Shown here: piece after piece, positions 35,950-44,600 of the stretch | Layout of the letters: every line of letters starts with the position of its first letter | Position numbering within the stretch: position 1 is the first letter of the stretch | Source of the DNA: Symbiodinium natans | Lineage: Eukaryota; Sar; Dinophyceae; Suessiales; Symbiodiniaceae | Direction of reading: 5' to 3' | Length of the DNA: 47,500 nt | NCBI GenBank assembly: GCA_905221605.1 | Contig: CAJNDS010002201.1 | Location: 1 to 47,500 of the forward strand | Position numbers and translations under genes: made by a program | The notes under the pieces: generated by a model | Told to the model about the DNA's origin: nothing | Database searches by the model: none | The model's input: only the letters and a program-made list of their open reading frames with translations

Positions 35950-37597
35950 TCACTCCCTGCGTCTTGAAACTGCAACTCCGAAGACTTCTGCGATAGCCCC
36001 TGCCCAGCTAAATGTGTCTCCTCGCCCCCGCCCGGCACTAACGGACCCGAGACCGGAAGAGCGCAGATCCTCGAACGAGTTCACGCGTAGCGCCTCGCCA
36101 TCGTAGAGGAGGTCCCACGGTTTGATTGATGTACCTTTGCAGACGCGGGAAAGTGTTAGGGCGATGCGAGCGCCTGCAGAAGCTATGGTGCTAGATAGGT
36201 CTCCACGGAAAAAGAACCTCAGATCGAGAAAATAGTACCGCAACATACCGCCAAGGTGCCCGAGTAGTGCAGAACGACCGCCCCTTTGTGGCCAACACAA
36301 TTCCGGATGTTCTCATGAGCCTTCGAGAAATCATGAGGGATGCGCTCGTTCTTGTCAATCTCGAAATTGTATTGGCAGGAAACGTGTGTCCACATATCAA
36401 ATGTTCCGTAGAAGCGTGATAAGTATTCCTGCTCTGGCATGTAGGTTTCGTAGTGCTCAGGGTGGTCGTAGTCGTGAATCTCGGCCTCCATTGTTTCGAA
36501 AACAGCCTGGTCGGGCCTGAGCAACATGACCCCCGCCTTAGTTGGTTGAGCAGCGCAAACTTAGCTGGGCAAAGGTTCAAAAATCAGCTTTCGCTACAGA
36601 TTCCGTCTTCACTTAGGCCCCGGCATTGATACCCGAAGCCTGTTGATGTTGTGGCAATTCATCTTTTGCCCTTCGCGTAGGATGCCCCCACAGAACAGAG
36701 TAGGGAATCAAGTCACCATGCTTCATCACGGGTTCACCACGCTTCATTGCAGCAGGTGCTCGCAATTCGAAGAGTTCTCGAAGGTTACCACGGACAAGTA
36801 TGTCCAAATCAAGGAAGAGGACTTTTTCAAAGTCGACTTGTTCAAGGGCACGCAGCTTTGTGAAGACACTGAGGAAGCGGCTCGTGCGGAAATTCTTGAA
36901 GAGTGCCCGAGCAACTCCGGTGTAAAGATAGCCCACTTCTTTGCAGACCCATCCAGCTTTTGTCAAGGAAGCAACGTATGCCTCTGGAACGTCGTCGGTA
37001 TGCATTAACAAGAGGGGCACATGATCCTCCGCGCAACTTTTGGCAAACTGTCGCAGACCTTCAGCGACGACCAGCGCGCCCAAGAAGTATTTGTCGCACT
37101 CGCTGCCATACAGCAGGGTTGTGTATGCATGTCTCGTTGTTCTCTTCGCACATGGGGATGGCTGGGATGGCTCGACTGAAGCCGCAAGTGCCACGGGTCT
37201 GCGGCACCAAGGGCATCCCACAACCGAGCTATCGTCACCCTGCCCGATGCGCATGCGAGAGCAGTGGGACTTGAACTGTGGCCGAGGGGCCGTATACTTT
37301 GGGACATCCTCTTTGTCGCACCAAGCCTCCAAAGATGCAGCAAGAGGAAACTTCTGGAGGAGCTCTAGTAGGAGTTGGCGCTGGTCGGATTCTGGGAGGT
37401 CCCATATCGACATCAGCACTGCCTTCAACTCCATGCTGCTCAAATCTGCCTATGACAAGAACACGCGAAGGGGTCCAAAGGCGCATAGGCGTACAGGACC
37501 GTGGTGAGGCGGTGAGAATGATAAAGATGCCTTCCGACAGTTGATCGACAAATAGGATTCTCAAGGCCCGAATCAGGGTCTGCCAACTTAGCGGCAT
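35950..37597 (-). CDS. GT8-family glycosyltransferase (glycogenin/galactinol-synthase-like fold)
   Basis: Three exons join cleanly. Exon A ends at 36625 (...SGIN). A GC-AG intron (36624-36537) leads to exon B, 36536-36260 (AGVMLLRPDQ ... VVLHYSG). A second GC-AG intron (36259-36135) leads to exon C, 36134-35950 (TSIKPWDLL ... stop). Numbered from 37443, the domain starts near residue 104 with RHAYTTLLYG and FLGALVVAEGLR. The metal-binding DxD is LDLDILVRGN (D212, D214). NAGVMLL and the late HYSG...KPW motif complete the GT8 pattern. GT8 enzymes transfer a sugar from a nucleotide sugar with retention; the acceptor cannot be told. Codon 37443 is TTG, so the gene starts further up, possibly at ATG 37597 (MPLSWQTLIRALRILFVDQL, a candidate signal anchor) through a short unresolved join. 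Residues 1-100 are not GT8-like. Confidence 0.8.
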
Positions 37598-37851
37598 GTT
37601 CCATTGTTTTTATAGGTAGCTTGCTGTGCTGCTTGCCGAGTCTGGGAAAGCTTGAGCCGGGCCTGTCAGGCAAGTGACTGCAAGTGACCCAAGCACTGTA
37701 GAAAAACCAGCAGAATACCCGAACAGTGGCTGAAAGCAATGCCAGATGAAACTGCAAGCGCGAAGTGGATCGAAAGAGGACCTGTCCTCGCCATGCTCTG
37801 GAGCCGGAGCAGACTCCTACAATGCACAGTCATGCGATGCGAAGACAAAGC
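37598..37851. other. Gap between head-to-tail genes
   Basis: About 250 bp separate the stop of the upstream helical-protein gene (37852) from the proposed first ATG of the GT8 gene. No promoter element is recognised. Confidence 0.4.
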
Positions 37852-40800
37852 CTACGCAAGGGATGCCCCTCTCTGGCTTCTCAGCGCGTCCTCCTTTGTT
37901 GCCCTCACTTGCGCAAGTCTCTCCTGGAGGCGGGATGAACTTGAAACGAGTAAGTTGTTACATGCGTCACTATGCTGTTGTGTAACAGCCCAGCACAGGT
38001 CTCTGTCCTCAGTTTCCGCATCGCACCGCGCCCGTTCCTTCAGTTTGTGTGTGACGTGGCGAACAAAAAGCGCACACAAGGTCCGTGAGAGGCGTGGGGA
38101 GTAGCCCAAATACGTGTCCATCCACGCGTCCTCGGCTTTGGCTGCTTCCACTCTTGCCTGGAGCAGAGAAGCTGAATGAGAAGACCCCTCCCTTTGCAAG
38201 ATTTCGCTCTCCCATCCTCGAGCTCCTCCTCAAAGACTGCTCGCTCCTGCAGAAGCACAGAAGCACAATCTGAAAACACACATTGACATCTGAAAAACAA
38301 GCAGGGGGGCGAGCCGACCTCTGCCATGAGATCCTTTAGTCGCTTCAATTCATCCTGCCAACTTCGGTACATGAATGGAGCTAACTGTGACAATCGTGAC
38401 CTCCAACCTCCAGCGTGGGTCCTGTGTGGCTTTCAGCTTCTGCTTCACCTCTTCAAAAACATTGGCAGTCCCAGCAAGCCCTGCACCGAATCTTGCCGGA
38501 GTGCCAGCTCCAACTCTCCAGCAGCGACGCCCTTCTCGTAGGCACGCACCTGGAGGGCGTTTCGAGACTGCAGGGCTTCGACGTAGTCGAGTGCAGTGGA
38601 TGCAGCTACCGGAAATTTCTGGAATGGACGTGATGTGATGCATCACGTCGGCCTGGATGGCCATCACGCCGCTTTCCAAGAACTTCAGGAAGCCCTCACC
38701 TAGGAAAGCAAGGAAGGACGGCTTTGGATGGCTTTGTCGTGCTTGCCCTTGTTGTAGCTTCTTGCAGCTCGGTGGCTGCAGATCTGCTTGAACTCAAAGG
38801 TATACCTCGGTCTCTGCAACTAGCTCTTAGATTCTTGGCTACATCCATCGCCGCATGTCTGCTGCATCACTTCATGGATCGTGGGAAGTGAGCAAACTGA
38901 CTTACTTCGACATGTCCGCTAATGTTGCCAATGCTTGCCGAGTGTCTTCAAATCCTCTGCAAGCGCGTTCCTGACTCCCCGACACTCGGAACGAGGACAG
39001 GTACTGCAACTTCTGCTAATTTGCTGCGTGAGCCCCGGAAGCAGCTCTCGGTTTGGATGCAAGATTCGGAGAGAAGTTGTCCATTCGACCGTCTGTGTCA
39101 AACCAAGAGAAGCGGACGAAGAAGCTGGACCTGACTCCAAGCGCTCAAGGGGGCAAAGCCATGCCGGAGATTTCATCCACCAAGGTCCAGGCCAATTGCT
39201 CGAAGCTGCATTCTCGTAGGTTAGCCGCCCAAAGGTGACCTAAGGCCGAGCTTCTCGTCTATTGCCATGGCTGACCCGCTCCAACTCAAGTGTCCAGTCG
39301 GGAAATGCTGGAGGGCTTGGGCACGCGTCTGCCCAAGGGGTGTCATCCCTGGTCTCGACCATGCCACCAAGCCACAACACCTGTGACTTCCTTGTCTTTC
39401 AAGATCTCAAGCGGATTGCCGGCCTGGCCATTACTGTTAATGCTTTCGATTGCTCTCTTGGAGCACGAGAGAGTGCCTGGCAAGGTTTTGCTCTTCATCG
39501 CTGATTTACATGAACACCTTTCTTGCTTTTGCTTGATGCTTGAGGGGGGGGGGCCTCTTGTGCTGATGTGCCTTGAGCCTCAGGCTGTTTAGCAGCAACA
39601 GCTTCAGTGGTGGCCCATGCCCTTTGCAGCACAAGTTGTTCCTGCCCAGCCCAGTTTGTCTGATCCCTCTCCTATATCAAGCACAGACTCATCAAACATT
39701 CCCACTGTCCACTGCGGGTTTCAAATCCCAGCGGGCCGATGTGCTGATCCGCGCCAAAGAAGGCTTATTGCTCATGAACATCTGCATGGTGACCTCCACG
39801 GCACCTGTAGCTGCAAACGTGCATCATGCCGAAAGCAGCAAGGGGTTCCAGCTTTGCGGCCTGTGATGTTGCCTGAGAAGTCCCGCAGTGTAACCAATTC
39901 CCTCACCTCGCGGAACACAGACTCAAGCAGCTCGCAGACCCTACCCTCCCATCAGCATCAACTTCAGAATGTCCAAGCATGAGGTGTATGAGCAGCATTC
40001 TCGGTTGCAGGTACGACTCCGCTGCTATCGCGGGTGCAAATGTCTCTCAATTTTCTCTCGGCAACTGTGGAGAGCACCTGTTCTGTGTGGGTGCACGGCG
40101 TGCTTCGTTGCTGCGAACTTGGGGTAGGTTTCCATCTATTTTGCAGCAATTTGCATTTGAAAAGTTTGTTGGAGGTGATGGGCGTGCTGCTTTGCGGGCG
40201 CAGTGCAACCACAAACAAGCGGCTTGGGTTTGGCTGGGGTTGGCTTGACTGGTGCCTTAGGCAAACAGCTGAAACGCTCGGCATTCTTCCGGCCACCCAC
40301 CCACCCACCCACCCACCCACCCTCCCACGTACGCACACGCGCACGCACGTACGCACGCACCTTGCAGTTGTTCTTGCAGTTCGTGGGGTTACGGTCGCCT
40401 ATCTGAAGCTGGGGCTTGCTTGACCTTGTCTTGTTTTGAGGGAGGTATCATAAGGCGGCCACCATTATAGTCCATGGTTCAAAGCCAGTCCACGTGTATG
40501 ATTTTGAGATCTTATCTTGGAGGAGAGCGGGTGCTTGCAGAACGGCATGGCTTGCAGTTTGCTTGTTTGACCAGCAGTAAACTTGCAAATGTGGACTTTA
40601 AGTACCTCATCTTCTTCGCTCCACTGACAAAATTACTGTTCGTACTGGTCCCGACTGGCTTCTGCATAACGAGGCGCAAGACCACAAAGGTCACGCTTCT
40701 GGTTGAAGATGTTGACACAACATTCTTACAACGTGACTACAATGCCTAAAACTGACGTGGACACCAAACGCTCGGTGCACTCGATTGCTGGTCTGTGGGG

Positions 40801-41580
40801 GAGTGGTAGCACACTCAATGGCTGGTCAGGTTTGGGAGGGCTAAGGTTCAGGAGCTGCGGGTGCTCAAGGCAAGGGTATCTTTCTGATTTCTTGGTGTCT
40901 TGGTTTGTGCATTTCCTTGCACATACGAGTGCGGCAGCTGAAGCAAAATTAATGGCAACAGCTCCTGTGAATGCAGAGTAAGCGGCCATGTCCATCTTCA
41001 GGAGAGGTGTGACTCCAATGGCTGCAGTGCCAACGAGGGCGTGCCTGAGCTCAGTGCAGCATCACCACTCGCTGGGCAACAGCCCTCCCTAGTTCTCACT
41101 CTGCTTGTGAGTTGGACTGCCCCAGGACACAGGACCGAGCCGAAACACTCCGGAATTTGGAAAGCACGTGGTTTTGACGCGGGTCCTGGAATATGATTTA
41201 AATCGCAGTGTGCGAGTAGCTTTGGAATTCGCCCAACTGAATTCCTAGTTGGAGGGCCTGCTGGCAGCCATGCACCTGGATCTGGAAACTTTATCCTTTC
41301 TCTGTGTGTGTGTGTGTGCGTTTGTCTTTGAAGTCCTCGAGGTCCTGGACTTTTTTTGGAGGCACCTAGAACATGTGCATTTTAAAACTGAAGAATTGAA
41401 GAATTCCCGGCACATCGCCGCCGCCCTCAGCCTGCGTTCGGATGACCTCCTCACATGCTGGCACAGACAAGTCTTCAGCCGTAATGCATTTGCCATCTCT
41501 CTGAGAGTCACGTTTGGAGGGAAGAGAAAAGTTGCAAAATGACATACTTCAAAGTCAAGTTTGCGGATATGATCGGACAT
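37852..41580 (-). CDS. Multi-exon helical protein(s) with EF-hand-like N terminus
   Basis: The ATG at 41580 gives MSDHIRKLDFE. A 47-nt GT-AG intron (41547-41501, GTATGTC...CTCTCAG) then continues in phase with RDGKCITAEDLSVPACEEVI. Across the join D9, E11, D13, G14 and E20 match an EF-hand loop, except for Cys at loop position 8. Further minus-strand exons are recognisable by composition: about 40890-41035 (GVTPLLKMDMAAYSAFTGAV, membrane-like), 39430-39385 (NPLEILKDKEVT), and 38705-38449 including TALDYVEALQSRNALQVRAY. Then come 38354-38319 (DELKRLKDLMAE), about 38253-38193 (ERAVFEEELEDGRAKS), 38160-38085 (ARVEAAKAEDAWMD) and 37925-37852 (ERLAQVRATKEDALRS, stop). The region may hold two genes. 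The helical C-terminal part could be a BAR-like or generic coiled coil; I do not recognise the family. Confidence 0.4.
40290..40350 (+). repeat. (CCCA)n tract and ACGCACGT words
   Basis: A short tetranucleotide run CCACCCACCCACC from 40292 to 40325, then alternating CACGTACGCAC. It is probably intronic on the minus strand. Confidence 0.8.
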
Positions 41581-41658
41581 GGTTCTTGGTGCACAATGGC
41601 GATGAAAGAGCCCACTCGTAGAAGGACGGTGTAGCAATACAAGAGGCTCTGGTGTCAA

Positions 41659-44600
41659 TCATTTGCGAAGCGCTGCAACATAGCTTCCACCGAGCTGCTC
41701 GAAGTCATCCCAGAAGATGGCAGTCTCCTGTAGAAAGAACCGGTCGCGGCATGACTAGTGACCTGTAGCTAAAGTATGAAGTATTCATATTCTGGACAAT
41801 GGTATGAGTGCTGAAACTACTCATACGGTCACACTGCTGACGGTTGTTCGAGCACCGCTCCTCGTCAGCTGCCCGTTGAGCAGGCTGTTTGTTCGCATAC
41901 GCCAACATCTTCACAAAACGATCACGAAACTTCCTAAGGTGCGCGGGTGCAATGTGCAAACACTGCTCAGCGCGCAAGCGACTGCTGCCAAAAGGCTGCA
42001 AGGACCACAGCTGGAGCTTCTGGTTCTTGGAATTCTCAACCTGTCACGACATCCCGATTGAACTGGAATGGGGTCAGGTCGTTTTGATGATGATGATGAT
42101 GATGATGCAGAGCATTCTCAGCACCATTGTCACAGCTTATGTGCGAGTGGATTTGGTGCGCCGTGGAGCAGAGGTGCCTGTTGCGCATTGGCGGCCGGAC
42201 AAGCTACTCCAAAGCGCATGGCGTACTGGCAGCTTGTGAAGCTGCAAAATTGCGTATGGGTAAACTGGGACCGGAGGACGGATTTGCAGGCTGGGTGGGT
42301 GTAAAAAAAATGGCCGGAGGACATGGGCGCTGCCGCCGGCTTGGGAAAGTGTCCGCTGCCTTTCAAAAACGGGTTGGATTACTTTGCACGACCTCCTCCG
42401 AATCGATGCTTCTACTTTGTACCGACCCAAAATATACAAGTTCAGAACAACTTGTCGACCGGCACTACAACCGCGCAGACCTGGAGACTGCCGTGAGTGA
42501 CGTGAGCCGTGCCTTAACTTGAAGCAGCAGTCGCTTGGAATCCTCAACCATCTTCTCCTCCACGTTGGCGTCTTGCCTCCGTGCCCTGATCAAAGACGAA
42601 CCACAGCCATGTCAGAAATTGGGCGGGGGCATTCACCGAAGCGGGTTGTCAAAGCCATGCACTCCACACTGGGGACACTTCTGCAGATTACGCCTCGGGT
42701 CGATGGCATCAATGAAATGGAAGGCATACCTCGAAAGCGCACGCTCTTCCTACACGGTAATTATAGTAGCGGTTTGCATATGCAGGCCATTGCAGGCGCA
42801 TGGCACAGGGGTCTTCTGCCAGCTGCCCGTATAATTCTTGCCACCTAGGCGCTGCACGCCGAGACTCGCCGCAATCCGGTTTGCCTTGACAAGGATGGTT
42901 CAGACATGTTCGGCACACACACACACACACACACGAGCAAACAGTCCACAACGATTCCCACCTCCACCAGTCGAGGTTGGAGCTCCGCCATCTGTTGCCG
43001 TGAAAAGCGAATGTCCAGCTCAAATCGGGAATCCTTGGAAGCACACTTCTGAATGCTGAGCTCCGCTGGTAAGCACGGAGTGTGCCTTGCCAGCAGTGAA
43101 GGCAGCGCGAACCCACTGGGCTCGGGATCGCTGCATGTCCAGCTTGCTTTTGAACCTGAGCTCTAAGCCCGGCTTGAGGCATAAAACCCGTGTGTGTTGG
43201 GCCAGCGCTGGGTTCACATCACTCGTCTCATGGCGTGCCTGTCGCTTCAGCCGTCTGCAATTGACTCTTTCTGAGGCCGGAGCTTCTGAAGCGTCAGCTG
43301 TGTTTGTAGTTGCTCCTCTGTGCAAGCCACTGGCAACCAAGACATCTGCATCAAAGCCCGAGGCTGCTCCCCATGCCATGAAACTTATACACTTTGGCCT
43401 GTCCTCCTTAAGCTTCTCCGGATCCGATGCTCTTGCCCCCTTTTTTAGCTCTTCGATCTGCTTTTCGTATCTCGGCTGCCCAAGTTTGCAGACTGTAGCC
43501 TAGCACCTGCCGTGCCCGTAACCTGCATGCAATCACGTCAAAGTCTGAATTTGCTGCCGAATATCTGTGATCGTTCCAGTTCCATCTTGTCCTGTCCCGC
43601 TCAGTGCTGGCACTGCTACTGCCAACTTGCCAGCTGTGTAGCAACAGTCCCTTTCGGCGAATGTTGCCGGGTATGTTCTACGAGGATGAGTGACTAGCCG
43701 TGGCTGAATCGTTTCTCTGGCTTCAATGACTTTAACTTTGCTGGGGTGCCATTTTGCACTCCCAAGGCGCTTCAAATACGTGCAAAATGGCAGTCAACAC
43801 TCAGTCAACACTCAGTCAACACTACAGTCAACACTACAGTCAACACTACGAAAACCCTGGGAAAACCAGCAGGTTCCACAATTCTCTCGTTTTAAAGGAA
43901 AATACAAGTTTTTTTAGCTTCTTAATGTCCAGAACAGCAAAATGCTGGTTTTTCCAGCATTTTGGCAGTGTTGACTGTAGTGTTGACTGTAGTGTTGACT
44001 GTAGTGTTGACTGAGTGTTGACTGTCATTTTGCATGCATTTGTTGCTTTTATAGGAAATACAGTTCTTTTCTAGCTTCTTAATGTCCAGAACAGCAAAAT
44101 GCTAGATTTTCCAGCGTTTTGGCAGCATTGACTTGTTGAGTGTAGATGGAATGCTGTGTCGTGTCCCGAGTCCAGGCACCGCAGAAAAGAATGGGTACGC
44201 ACTATCAGCTTATGCAAAAACACTTCTGCCCTTCGGTGGATGGACGAAATCTTGCACCACCTGTACATGCGTACTTCAGACGATTGAGGCATCAAGCCCC
44301 GCGCCCCCTGCTTAACATTGGTGGCCGGGACTATTTGAGCGGTGCAAGATTTCGACCATTGGAGCAAGTCCGGTCGCCAGCTTTTCGCTGCCAATGTTAA
44401 AAAGGGGGCACGGGGAGCACAAAAAGACGTGTCTGAAAAGCGGTGCAAGATTTTGTCCATCCACAGAAGGGACTGGCCAAGCGAACTCACAAAGCCAAAC
44501 ATACCTCCAGCTGCGATGCCTGTCCTCAAGCATCTTCTGCTCCTCGGCCAGTTTCGCCTGCAGCTACTTCTCCGAAAGACGGGGCTTGTGGCTCATGCAT

